Below, in pieces: positions 43,739 through 55,312 of a stretch of DNA of 64,000 bases; positions within the stretch are counted from its first letter, which is position 1; each line of letters begins with the position of its first letter. The notes under the pieces were generated by a model, which worked only from the letters and a program-made list of their open reading frames with translations, was not told where the DNA came from and searched no databases. The translations under genes and the position numbers were made by a program. Origin of the DNA: Punica granatum (lineage: Eukaryota > Streptophyta > Magnoliopsida > Myrtales > Lythraceae); contig NC_045132.1 of assembly GCF_007655135.1 (NCBI RefSeq), positions 12,772,001 through 12,836,000 on the forward strand. The letters run 5' to 3'.

Positions 43739-45967
43739 CATCTGAAATCCAAAATCGACTTGGATTCAAATTCATCCAAGCGATACTCCGAGGAGCAAAT
43801 CTAATCCTTCAACCGCAAAAGATCACAAGCAACAGCTCCGGCGAATAGAGCATGGCCCTGCCCACCCGCCGCGAAAGTCACTAGCACGGTCACATCTCCG
43901 ACCGGAGAATGATCCCTGCCCACCCTCCGCTGTGGCCATCAACCAGACACTGGGGCAACATGCACTCTTCCCTAAACTCTCTTTTACATTTATTTATATG
44001 CATTCCCAAACGAGCTCCTGGCATGAACAAACCCTTCACAAGGGCACTAGGACAGCCCCGAAGATGCCCTGCTGGTTCTATCGGAATTGTTCGATTCGTC
44101 TGTCCTCATGGGATCCGGCTCCTCGAGCCTTCCCTAGGACGGCTGCCCATGCCAACCCGCAATCGGGGAAAGTACACCTATATGGCCCCTAGCCATGGTC
44201 TGCCCACTCCAGGGTGATGATGACTAGATCTCGGAATTAAGTATCCCCACGTGCGGCACCCCATGGGTCATACGTTGGACAAGGGGATTTTCCTATGGGT
44301 CCACTCCATATTTCTTACCGCATATTCCACCGATCAATCACCTAACGCATCATCTTCTTTGTCGTCTCTCACAGGGACACGCCGGTCACAGGCGAAGAAC
44401 GATACATAGGTTCACATCTCCCTGAAAATTCCTCTCGGATCCTTTCTTCATACTTCGACGAGGGAGGTTTCCGACGAATACGTACCCCCCACGAAGCCGA
44501 AGACAGAGACAATCGAACTAACCGTTCAACCTCGACTCGTGCGTCTCCACCGAGATTGAGCGACACCCCGGGGCAAATTGGGCCTTCCCCACTACAAAGA
44601 CCCATCACCGACAACATGCAACGACAAGTCCCGGGTGTCAGCACCCCATTTTGGCCCACCGGCTTCCCACACGAGGATTTCCGACCGAGGCCCGGGACAC
44701 TATTCATCACCCGGCAATCAGAGGCAAATAGGCGGGCACGGGGTCATGAGCAATAGGTGAAGAGCACGGTTCACTGAGAAAGGCGGAAGAGAGCAGTCAG
44801 AAGAACAGACGAACGAGGAATCCCGAAAACGACGGAGCTGGCACTGTGGCACTATTCATCACCGAGCCACCGAAGCACCGAAAGGTGCCCAATATGGGGC
44901 TTCAAAAATCCCTCTCAGTGCCAAAGTGACCAATGACACGTCCGGGCGCATTTCCGGGGCATCCTGCTTAGGCCGAGACACCCCGATCCCCCACAGACGC
45001 CTTTTCTGACAGAGCTCTTGGGGTTCGCTCCACTGACGAGCAAACGGCCCCTCAAAACGGGTCTACAGGCGCCCAGGGACCACCAGGGCCGGGGAGCAAG
45101 CTTCAGACAACCTTCCGGAACTCGGCTCTGTCTCCCAAAGTACGTTTCAGTGGTCACGAACACCTCCCGGCGAACCTTCGGGTATTTTCACGGAAAGCAG
45201 AGACCACAACGATCTCTGAGTGCCTCACGATAATCTCCAAGCACCTCAAGGCATTCAGGGCACGCTGAGAAAATCCCGGTCAAGGTCCCTAAGTCTTCCC
45301 GGGCCAACGGGCCCCGACCGAGGACGACGACCCAACGATCCCCCACGGGGCAAAAGGATCGCCCAAAACGAATGCAGGGATGCACAAAGAACAATCGGGG
45401 ATCGAGGGACGCTAAACTCCGCTCCGAACGTCCAAACAGGGCAAAACCGACTCTCGAGGCGCCGAATAGCCCGAACGTTCGTCCACACGACGCATGGCGA
45501 TATTAGGCTCGTTCAAATCCTCGTCATTCAAGCATTCCAAATCCATAAACTGATTGGACATCGGAGATCGGACGCGCACCCTATCAAGTCTCAAGCATTT
45601 TCCGGCTTTTCTCTCAATCGAATGGGACCCACAGCTTTGCCAAGCCAAGCCGTCAAGCCGCGGCTCAACCCCAAGCCACGGCTCAACCCTCGGCTCCGAA
45701 TTGACAGCCCAAGCCGCGGCTCAAACCCCCATGGCCGGCGGCTCCAAGCCCTCCCCTCCACAAAATTCAAGTTTTGCTCTTACACCCATCACTTCCCCTC
45801 ACATCTATCACCTCCCATCACCCATCCATCACACCCATCACTCCCATTTGCCTTCCCCTACACTCCACATGACATTTTCCCCATCCTAATCCTCTTTGGG
45901 AATTTCGGCAGCCCACTTTAGGCCCCCTAACCGCGATTAACGATCCTTAACCGAATCGTTAGGGCCC

Positions 45968-45975
45968 CCTATAAG
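45968..45975 (+). promoter_or_regulatory. Candidate TATA box of solo LTR F
   Basis: CCTATAAG followed by a CCCATTGATCATTAACC block. Same relative position as in the other LTRs. Confidence 0.5.
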
Positions 45976-46974
45976 TTCCCATTGATCATTAACCTTAATC
46001 ACTTCTCCATTCTCCCTCTCTCTCAAGCCAATCTCTCTCCAAAAACCTCTCAAGCTCCAGCCCTCTCCCTCACTTTCGTTCAGCCCGTGCCAAGGTCGAA
46101 ACCGGCTAAAATTGCCGGAAAACCACCCGGTATTCCGGTAACCACCCGACCCGACTTAAGCCAAAAATCATCAAACTTCCTAGCCTACATATTTCCCACC
46201 CCCTAAGTCCATTTCCGGGCTTAGATTTTCGATTTGAGGCCTCCAACACCCCGTTCCAGCCGTGAGAACCTTCGGGTCCCGAGACTCCCCTAGTCGCGCA
46301 CACCGAGCAAGCCACGTGCCATTTCTTCCCACCACTTCGGCGAGTCGTGCCATCACGTTCAAAGGGTTCCTCACAACCCTCACTCTCCCCCGTGAAGAGG
46401 TGGTCACGGTCCGAGAGCCGATCAATCATGCACAACCGCCATTCACCCGTTTCTCCCAAACCGGGTTTTCCTCATTTTTACCGAGTTTTCTCTCACTTTT
46501 TCGGGTTTGTTCAGGCCTTGGCACGCTCGGGTCTGCCCATAATCGTGTAGATCCGCCTCCTAGGAGTCCAACGAACCCGACCTCGCACCGTGCCGTGACC
46601 GGAGCAAGCTTGCCGACTTGTTTTTACCCGACTGGCCGCGGCTGTCTTCTACCCGGGTCACCCATCCGTGACTTCAAGCCCAGTCTTGCGACTCCCACGG
46701 CCACTTCCCCGACTCTTTCCCTCGCACAACGAGGCTAGGTAACATCCCTCTACAACTTAGGGAAGTTAGGATCTTCGATGCTTGCTCATATGAGATGTTT
46801 ATGTGGTTTAAATAAGTCGGATGCATGAAAGCTTGCCCTTTTCCTTCGGATCTACGTCCCCATGCATTTTCATGCACGCACGTCCACCATGTCACGTTCA
46901 CATGTCCATATGATGCTTGTGCCGTGAAGGGAAAGGGTTAGAATCGAGGTAGGGGAGACACTCAAGCCACGGTT

Positions 46975-47227
46975 AGACCATGGGAGCCCACGGCCTAGGT
47001 CCAAAGGAGGGGACCCGTGGGCTCTCTTGGTCTCTCTGGGGCTTGATCGGCCTCCTCTTCCCCGAAACTTGTCGGTTCCCGTATTATTATCATTGTTGCA
47101 TGAGGTTTATTAGCATGGCGGGAATAGGCTTAGATCGGGACCGGAGAACCTCCCTTGACTCGTGTGAGCCAAGAGGACTCACAGCCATCCTTGGAGAATT
47201 ATGGCCGAGAGTCCCCTTGGACCACAC
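46975..47227 (+). other. Two strong hairpin modules in solo LTR F
   Basis: Module 1 pairs AGACCA (46975-46980) with TGGTCT (47028-47033) and GAGCCCACGG (46984-46993) with CCGTGGGCTC (47015-47024). Module 2 pairs GTGTG with CACAC, CCAAG (47169) with CTTGG (47216), GGACTC (47175) with GAGTCC (47209) and GCCA (47184) with TGGC (47202). Each is a long interrupted stem of 16 to 20 pairs. Confidence 0.65.
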
Positions 47228-48543
47228 GGGTCCAAGGTGGTTTCCCCCTTTCCGAAATGAGCCGGTTTCTGCGTTTCTCGCTTTCCCATCGTATGAGTCG
47301 ACGCCGTTTTTATGGATTTCGTTATATTAAGTGTTATATGTACTTGTTTGTGTGTTCGTTTGCGTTTAAGAGACCTTGACGGCGTCGATTTTCTTTTATT
47401 TTATTGAAATAGATTTCGTTCTTGAGTTTAAGCGTATTATGCATGTAAGACATGATCGGAATCGTCCCTCGGAATTGATTGTATCCATGTTTTTTTTACA
47501 TTGTTCCCGATGGCCATGTGATAACTAAATGATAAGTATGTCGGTCTTGGATAATTTCCTATCAAAACCATAATAATTATATGAAATCACTACCAATGAA
47601 TAATTTTCACAAACGGGAAAATGGGACGAATCATTCGGCTAATTAAATCACTGGGACTAAATAATTGGGCTAATCAATCCTCAATTTGTAAACGCATCGA
47701 CGATTTACGGAACGGCAAGAATGCCCTTTTTCATCAAAATCCACAATTTCAAAATACCGAGATACGTAACACGAGTAGAATTGATGTCTAGGGAATACTC
47801 ACATACCATGACTCGAGTCCGGGCCCAATTTGAGGCGACTCGGGTCGGGATACGAGAGTCCTCCTTAGACCCCTTCGTGTAACGCGATCTCCAATTTATA
47901 CACGAACATTGTAATTTCAACATCTAAGGGCATAATCGTCATTCCGTAATTCACCGATACCCTAGGCGCTAGGAAGTCGGAAACACCTCGATCCATGGAC
48001 GGGAAGGGGCGACCCGTCCGGGTGCGAGTCTCATTCGCACGGCCCATTCCGTCCACTTTCGGTGTTTCTATCTTCCTATTGTAGATTCGGTGGGGAGCGT
48101 TTTATTTCGGTTACAAAACACAAAGAACTGGACTAATCATACATCCGACCTAATCAAATACTAGATAATGGATAGGCGGGATAATAGATCTCAATCTAGA
48201 GTCAAAACACGAGTTTGGCTAATTCGGTGAAACCACAGTGACACTTAACTGAATGAGAGTCATAAAACAAACACACACATGTAATTGGCTTAGAACCTTA
48301 TCCTTGCCCGCCCTCTATGTTTGCCTAGGTTAGATGCATTGTTTGCCAATCAACCACGGATAATAACTGATTAAATCACGTATATTCGGCCTAATACACA
48401 ATTCGTTTGTATTCACCGACACTTATTAGTAATTGTTAGTTGCTTTCTGTATTGTGTCTGTTATATCAGTTTTCTTCTGTTTTATTCTTGCTTTTGATGA
48501 TTTATTGCGGTTTGGGCCCGAACCCATAGGTCACGTGTTGCAT

Positions 48544-48587
48544 GGGGTCCAACGCCCCAAATCACCGAACACGAGGTCCAACGCCTC
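48544..48587 (+). other. Paired short hairpins in solo LTR F
   Basis: GGGGTCCAACGCCCC (48544-48558) and GAGGTCCAACGCCTC (48573-48587). Confidence 0.65.
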
Positions 48588-50217
48588 TTAACTCACCGAG
48601 CGCGTGCAACTCGAGTGCGGAATGGGATCTGGCCTCGATTCACCGTCACACTCCGAATATGGCCTATGTGGAAGGCGGATTTGGATTGAGCGCGTGAAAC
48701 GTGTCTAGATATCACCCGGGAGCTCGATCGATCCAACGGTTACAGTGGAAACAAGTCGTTTTTCTGCAAACCGTCGGTTCGATCGGACCCGACCCCCGGC
48801 TCTTCGAGCCCGCGTTGCCTTAATTCGTTTACCGGTCATTCAAAACACACGGTGAGCCGGAGCAGAATATTGGCCCAATGCAAACCGATCGGGATCCATT
48901 AACTTATTCAGTTGTACTTTGTAATTATTCGAGAGAATATCGCGAGGATTTTATTTGTATAATCATTCACTTGTAAGGATCCCCGATCAGTGGGCGAGAG
49001 GTCCGAGTGTCGAATCGGTCGAGTTGGTCTATTATCACCGAGAGTTGAGTAAGCTCGAATACTCGCGGTCTCGGTTCGCGCAGGGAATCGACCATCACGG
49101 TTCGATGAACTGTAACGCTAAGATAGTGAACCGATTCCTCGATGCACAAGCCTACTCATCTTTCGGACTCTTGGCCCAACTTGATCACTTCAACGAATTT
49201 ACGGTGTCAAAACGGGCGAGTCGAGCGTAACTCTAAATCACGCGGTAAATAAACAAAATGGCAAGCCTAGCAAGCTAGAGTACCGAAAGGGCGTGCGGGA
49301 TATAGGCCCGCACGTAATAGGACCCTCGAATTCGGAATTTCCGGTTCCGTACGACCATTGCCTTAGCATTTAGGTGTACTCCGTACCCCTAGACCCGGGT
49401 AACTTGCCGGCCCTCGACCCTCGTGTCGTAAAATGGCAAGTGGCGACTCCTTCTCACGTGCGTCCGTCGCGCGACCTCGGGAAGGTGGACACTCCCAAGC
49501 CGCGTTTGCTTACGCGCGCGCATGCGTGCCCCGACGAGATTAAATTCGGGTGCGCACACCGGGGTAGGACACATTCGGCTTCAAAAGTTCCTATCATCTA
49601 AGGGGCACCCTCCACGGGAGCGACAATGCACGATTGGGAGCGCCGATTGCACAAGACGCCCCGACACAGATCACAAAGACCGGGGCATCCCAGTCCAACA
49701 TTCACGCGAAGCAACCTTGGTCACCCACACTCATGGGGCAATTTTTTTTTCTTTTTAGACAATAGGGGAAAGGACTTGTAAAGTTTACAAGGACAAAAGA
49801 CGCGAAGTTCGGCTTTCGAGTGCACAAGAATCAGACTTCTGAGAAAACCAACCATCACAAAATTGGGCTAGGACAACGAAGTACATCAAGTCTCCATGGG
49901 GCGAAGCAAACAAAAGCAGCCTCAGTGATGTAAAGTCGAGGAGTTTCAAACAAATACAAGGGGCACAATACAGATCCCAGCTGCAAGGAAAAAACAGAGC
50001 GAAAAGAAGCGGGAAAAACCCGCCAATGAACAAAACAAGGCACGCCGAGATATAAAACTCCGGCACCGCCAATTCGAAGAAGAAATCAACAAACCCTGAC
50101 AAAAAGGGGGAGCAGCAGACGCAACTTCTCGACGGTGATAGAACGTAATGCACTCGGAGGTCGAATCATTCGAACCATTCGCCCTTGCAAACTCGAGAGG
50201 CAAAAGAATCGAGCCCG

Positions 50218-50369
50218 CTAGGTCGAAAACCCCTCGGGGCGACCTAGGCAAAAGTTAGGGCAAAAGAGAGGCACGACTGAAATCTCGAGGCGGGCGGTCG
50301 TGGCAAAAGGAGAGTTCATCCCCTTTAGGTTGAGAGGTACGGCCCCGAGGCGGGTGACCGTAGCAAAAG
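50218..50369 (+). other. Hairpin-GCAAAAG string in element E
   Basis: CTAGGTCG (50218-50225) pairs with CGACCTAG (50240-50247) and encloses CCCC/GGGG; GCAAAAG at 50248. CACGACTG (50272-50279) pairs with CGGTCGTG (50295-50302) with one G-U; GCAAAAG at 50303. TACGG (50338-50342) pairs with CCGTA (50358-50362); GCAAAAG at 50363. A further GGCAAAAG lies at about 50199. Confidence 0.72.
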
Positions 50370-51744
50370 GAGAGTAAAATGAAAGATAAACAAAACAGTC
50401 GCCCTGGGCCTTCGCACACTGCGCGGACCAGGGATCCCTAAGGGAAATGGCCAGGTTATCTACTCCAACACGATCTCCGATCGGCTCTCTTACCGAACTC
50501 AACCGTCCAAGGCGGATTCTTCTTCAAGCACAGCGGGCGGCCAAACACGCAATCCAAACAGTTCAAGCCAACCAACACCAACCGAAGGACGAAAGAGAAG
50601 GGGGGGTACATCTCACGGCAAGCGTGAACCCGTGTATCCTTTCAGCCTTGGGCAACGTGCTCCCCAAGCTTTCTCTTTTCTCTTTGTCATTGCACAACTC
50701 CAAAATGGGTCACAGCCACCCTTCAATCGGCTACCACAAAGCCAAAATCCTAAACATTTCTTTCCGGGCGTCTAGTCATAACACTCCGGAAATGACTAGA
50801 CCGAAGTCTAACGAAAATTGAATAAAATTCCCCATGCGGGTTACAAATGCAGCCGCCTTACGGCACCCTGATGAGAAGGGTCCTAAGTTCACGGGCGCGT
50901 CGAACAACCGATAGAGCCGCTTAGGCACCTTTGAGAACGTCTCGATATGCCCATGCAAGGCCAACAGGAGCCCGGAGGCCTCGCATCGGAGCCTCTGAAA
51001 GCGGGACCCCCATTCGCATCACCAAATCAAAAACTATCCACGGGTCGCCCAGGCGACTCGAAACGGAAGAGCATGTGTCACAAACACTTCCTTTTACCTG
51101 TGCTTACAAATCATTAGTAATCCCATGACTTACTAATGATGTCAGGATTACAGGTATAACAAACACAGGAACTACGGCAGACTCTGATTTCCGACCCCTC
51201 GGGATACGTAGGCGCTCCACCACAGAGCTCGAGTCCTTCATTGCACGACCAGGGCATCTCCAGCGAACTACAATCGCCACTGCGACAGAGCTGACATCCG
51301 GCAGAGCAACAAGCAATCGCCCTAGCAGCAAAGCCGGCTTCCGACAAATCAAACACACCAGCACCTCAGGGGCAGAGCACCGACGAAGAACTTCATCGCG
51401 GCAGGAACACAAATCTACAGCAGATCAACACCTTTAGGACAACATCAGCCCTGTACACTTAGCGCGCACCACTGTCCATAGGACTAATGAAGAGTTATGC
51501 TCTTCTATGCAGATACGCATGGAACCCCAAGGTGCATCATCTTATCAACGAACACGCGGTTGGCTCATGCGACAAATCGCAGCTTTGAACCGAATAGAGG
51601 GCATTACGGAGAGTCCTCTTGACTCTAGCACGAGGAAACAACAAATAACAAGCTCGACTTAGGACGGGAAAATTTGCCTCTGCCAGCACCATCGGCGCAC
51701 CACCTAGCGCGGATCCCTGCCTCTGCTTCCCCTGACACACATCG

Positions 51745-53850
51745 CACATTTATTGCTTTCCGGACTCCGCGTCCACATTTACTGCTTTTGGACTCCGTGT
51801 CCACGGATTTCGCGTCCACATTTATTACTTTCCAGACTCTGCGTCCACATTTATTGCTTTCCGGACTCCGCGTCCACATTTACTGCTTTCGGACTCGGCG
51901 TTCACATTTATTGCTTTCCGGACTCCGCGTCCACATTTACTGCTTTTGGACTCCGCGTCCACGTACTTCTCGTCCACATTTATTGCTTTCCGGACTCCGC
52001 GTTCACATTTACTGCTTTTGGACTCCGCGTCACGGACTTCGCGTCCACATTTACTGCTTTTATACTCCGCGTCCACATTTACTGCTTGTGGACTCTACGT
52101 CCACATTTACTGATTTTGGACTCCGCGTCCACGGACTTCGCGTCCACATTTCTTGCTTTCCGGACTCCGCGTCCACATTTACTGCTTTTGGACTCCGCGT
52201 CCACGGACTTCGCGTCCACATTTTTTGCTTTCCGGACTCCGCGTCCACATTTACCGCTTTTGGACTCCGCATCCACATTTACTCCTTTTGGACTATGCGT
52301 CCACGGACTCCACGTCCACATTTACTGCTTTTGGACTCCGCGTCCATGGACTTCGCGTCCACATTTATTGCTTTCCGGGCTCCGCGTCCACATTTACTGC
52401 TTTTGGCCTCGGCGTCCACGGACTCTGCGTCCACATTTATTGCTTTCTGGACTCCGCGTCCACATTTACTGCTTTTGGACTCCGCGTCCACATTTATTGC
52501 TTTCCGGACTCCGCGTCCACATTTACTGCTTTTGGACTCCGCGTCCACATTTATTGCTTTCCGGACTCCGCGTCCACATTTACTGCTTTTGGACTCCGCG
52601 TCCACATTTATTGCTTTCCGGACTCCGCGTCCACATTTACTGCTTTTGGACTCCGCGTCCACATTTATTGCTTTCCGGACTCCGCGTCCACATTTACTGC
52701 TTTTGGACTCCGCGTCCACATTTATTGCTTTCCGGACTCCGCGTCCACATTTACTGCTTTTGGACTCCGCGTCCACATTTATTGCTTTCCGGACTCCGCG
52801 TCCACATTTACTGCTTTTGGACTCCGCGTCCACATTTATTGCTTTCCGGACTCCGCGTCCACATTTACTGCTTTTGGACTCCGCGTCCACATTTATTGCT
52901 TTCCGGACTCCGCGTCCACATTTACTGCTTTTGGACTCCGCGTCCACATTTATTGCTTTCCGGACTCCGCGTCCACATTTACTGCTTTTGGACTCCGCGT
53001 CCACATTTATTGCTTTCCGGACTCCGCGTCCACATTTACTGCTTTTGGACTCCGCGTCCACATTTATTGCTTTCCGGACTCCGCATCCACATTTACTGCT
53101 TTTGGACTCCGCGTCCACGGACTTCTCGTCCACATTTATTGCTTTCCGGACTCCGCGTTCACATTTACTGCTTTTGGACTCCGCGTCACGGATTTCGCGT
53201 CCACATTTACTGCTTTTGGACTCCGCGTCCACATTTACTGCTTTTGGACTCTGCGTCCACATTTACTGCTTTTGGACTCCGCGTCCACGGACTTCTCGTC
53301 CACATTTATTGCTTTCCGGACTCCGTGTCCACATTTACTGCTTTTGGACTCTGCGTCCACGGACTTCGCGTCCACATTTACTGCTTTTGGACTCCGCGTC
53401 CACGGACTCTGCGTCCACATTTATTGCTTTCCGGACTCCGCGTCCACATTTACTGCTTTTGGACTCCGCGTCCACGGACTTCGCGTCCACATTTATTCCT
53501 TTCTGGACTCCGCGTCCACATTTACTGCTTTTGGACTCCGCGTCCACATTTACTGCTTTTGGACTCCGCATCCACATTTACTGCTTTCCGGACTCCGTGT
53601 CCACATTTACTGCTTTTGGACTCCGCGTCCACATTTATTGCTTTCCGGACTCTGCGTCCACATTTACTGTTTTTTGACTCCGCGTCCACGGACTTCGCGT
53701 CCACATTTATTGCTTTCCGGACTCCGCGTCCACATTTACTGCTTTTGGACTCCGCCTCCACGGACTTCGCGTCCACATTTATTGCTTCCCGGACTCCGCG
53801 TCCACATTTACTGCTTTCCGGACTCCACGTCCACGTTTACTGCTTTCCAC
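51745..53850 (+). repeat. 2.1 kb minisatellite, 28/29-bp units with a 57-bp higher-order repeat
   Basis: Units alternate GGACTCCGCGTCC-ACATTTACTGCTTTT (28 bp) and GGACTCCGCGTCC-ACATTTATTGCTTTCC (29 bp). Each core can fold GGAC/GTCC around a TCCGC loop. From about 52442 to 53095 the 57-bp pair repeats about eleven times almost without change; the flanks are more variable and include extra ACGGACTTCGCGTCC pieces. Near 53850-53895 the array grades into GGGTTTCGGCC and GGGCTTTAGCCC units, linking it to the GGGC minisatellite. Period 57 is divisible by 3 and lacks stops, which creates long false frames on both strands. Confidence 0.92.
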
Positions 53851-54052
53851 GGGTTTCGGCCTCGCACTTTATAGCTTTTCGCGGGCTTTAGCCCTTCACC
53901 TGCCACTTCACATCCTCCAAATCCTAATCATGCCACTATCTTACGACAGGAGGGGCGAGCTACCACGGAGAATGACGACAGAAGCGGTCGCTGGGACCAA
54001 AAAGGGTGCTTCTCATGATCTTTGGTTACCTCCTCTCATCGAGCACGCAACC

Positions 54053-54066
54053 AAAGAGGGGCAAGC
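54053..54066 (+). other. Polypurine tract of element E
   Basis: AAAGAGGGGCAAGC directly before the 3' LTR. Identical to that of element C. Confidence 0.85.
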
Positions 54067-55304
54067 TGTCAGCACCCCATTTTGGCCCACCGGCTCCAAC
54101 GGAGGACTTCCGACCGAAGCTCTGGACACTATTCACGATTAGGAAACCGGAGACGAACAGGCAGGCACAGAGTCATGAACAATAGGAGAAGAGCTGGGTC
54201 CATTAGAAAAGTCGAAGAGAGTAGTTGGAGGAACTTACAGGCAAAGAACCTCGAAAACAGCGAAACTGGCACTGCGGCACTATTCATCACCGAATCACCG
54301 GAGCACCGAAAGGTGTCCGATATGGGACTCTAAAAATCCATCTCAGTGCCAAAGTGACCAACGACACGTCCGGGCGTATTTCCGGGGCATACCGCATAAG
54401 CTGGGACACCCCGACCTCTCACGGACGCCTTTTCTGACGGGGCTCCGGGGCCCGCTCCACTAACAAGTAAACGACCCCCTAAAACAGGCCTACAGGCACC
54501 CAGGGACCACCGAGGTCATGGGACAAGCTTCAGATGACCATTCGGAACTCTACAGAGCTCCCCGAGGGACGTTTCAATGGTAGCGAACGCCTCCCGATGA
54601 ATCTTCGGGGCACATTCACGGAAAACAGAGATCACAGCGATCCCCGAACGCCTCAAGACATTTGGGGGACACTGAGAAAGCTCCGGTGACAAGTCCCTAG
54701 GTCTTTCCGGGGCAACGGTCTTCGGTTGGAGACGACGAGCCAACGATCCCCCACGAGGCAAAAGGGTCACCGAAACGAACATTAAGGTGCACAAAGAGCA
54801 ATCGGAGACCGGGGACGCTCAACTCCACTCCGAATGTCCGAACAGGGCAAAACCGATTCTCGAGGCGCCGAGTCATCCGAACGTCCGTTCACACGACGTA
54901 TGGCGATATTGGTCTCATTCAAATCCTCTTCGTTCAAGCATTCCAAATCTATAAATTAATCGGACATCGGAGACCGGACGCGCGTTCAATCAAGTCTCAA
55001 GCTTTTTCCAGCTTTTCTCTTATTCGAATGGGACCCACAGCTCAGCCAAGCCAAGCCACCAAGCCGCGGCTCAATTCCCCACCGGCGGCTCAATCCTTGC
55101 CCCAATGGCTCAATCCCAAGAGCTTCCCTCAACCACATATTCAAAATATCTCTTACACATCCTCACATCAACTCCCATCTTTCCATCACTTCCCATCAAC
55201 TTCCCACTCACTTTCCCCACCTTAATCTTCCCTCCAAAAATTCGGAATCCCTAAGCACCCATTAATTGCACTTCGTTTTCACTAAACAAGCCATTAAGTC
55301 TTCA

Positions 55305-55312
55305 TTTATAAG
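55305..55312 (+). promoter_or_regulatory. Candidate TATA box of the E 3' LTR
   Basis: TTTATAAG in the same context as 37502-37509. Confidence 0.55.

Larger units (their letters stand above)
41586..44635 (+). mobile_element. Element E internal region, part 1 (non-coding)
   Basis: Holds the conserved leader block (41709-41874), a stretch at 41890-42540 where I recognise nothing, a region like C around 42590-43240, the hairpin minisatellite (43244-43738), and a block at about 43990-44160 conserved with C (19095-19260) that contains GGCTC/GAGCC and CCTTCCCTAGGACGGCTGC. Frames such as 43204-43848 are repeat artefacts. Ends at the target site CCGGG (44631-44635) of solo LTR F. Confidence 0.75.
44636..49558 (+). 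mobile_element. Solo LTR F
   Basis: A single 4.92 kb LTR (TGTCAGCACCCC...GGTGCGCACA) with a perfect 5-bp target duplication, CCGGG at 44631-44635 and 49559-49563, inside the internal region of E. No internal sequence or partner LTR, so an unequal LTR-LTR recombination product. Contains TATA (45968-45975), AGCCGCGGCT palindromes (45656 and 45712), hairpin modules (46975-47227) and short hairpins (48544-48587). Confidence 0.92.
49564..54052 (+). mobile_element. Element E internal region, part 2 (non-coding)
   Basis: Continues the E internal region after solo LTR F. Contains the hairpin-GCAAAAG string (50218-50369), blocks matching 20740-21500 of element C (for example near 50610-50700, GGGGGTACATCTCAC...CGTGAACCCGTGTATCC), and the long minisatellite (51745-53850). 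No credible gene. Between 51060 and 51740 I see only partial similarity to C. Confidence 0.75.

Noticed and set aside
43204..43848. 214-codon and nested frames in element E
   Set aside because: Repeat artefact of the same minisatellite. The homologous region in C does not preserve the frame.
51674..53891. Overlapping forward open frames of 573, 667 and 712 codons and a reverse frame of 327 codons
   Set aside because: All are translations of the 57-bp minisatellite, open in several frames at once because the period is a multiple of 3 and lacks stops. No domain, no start context and no conservation in element C.
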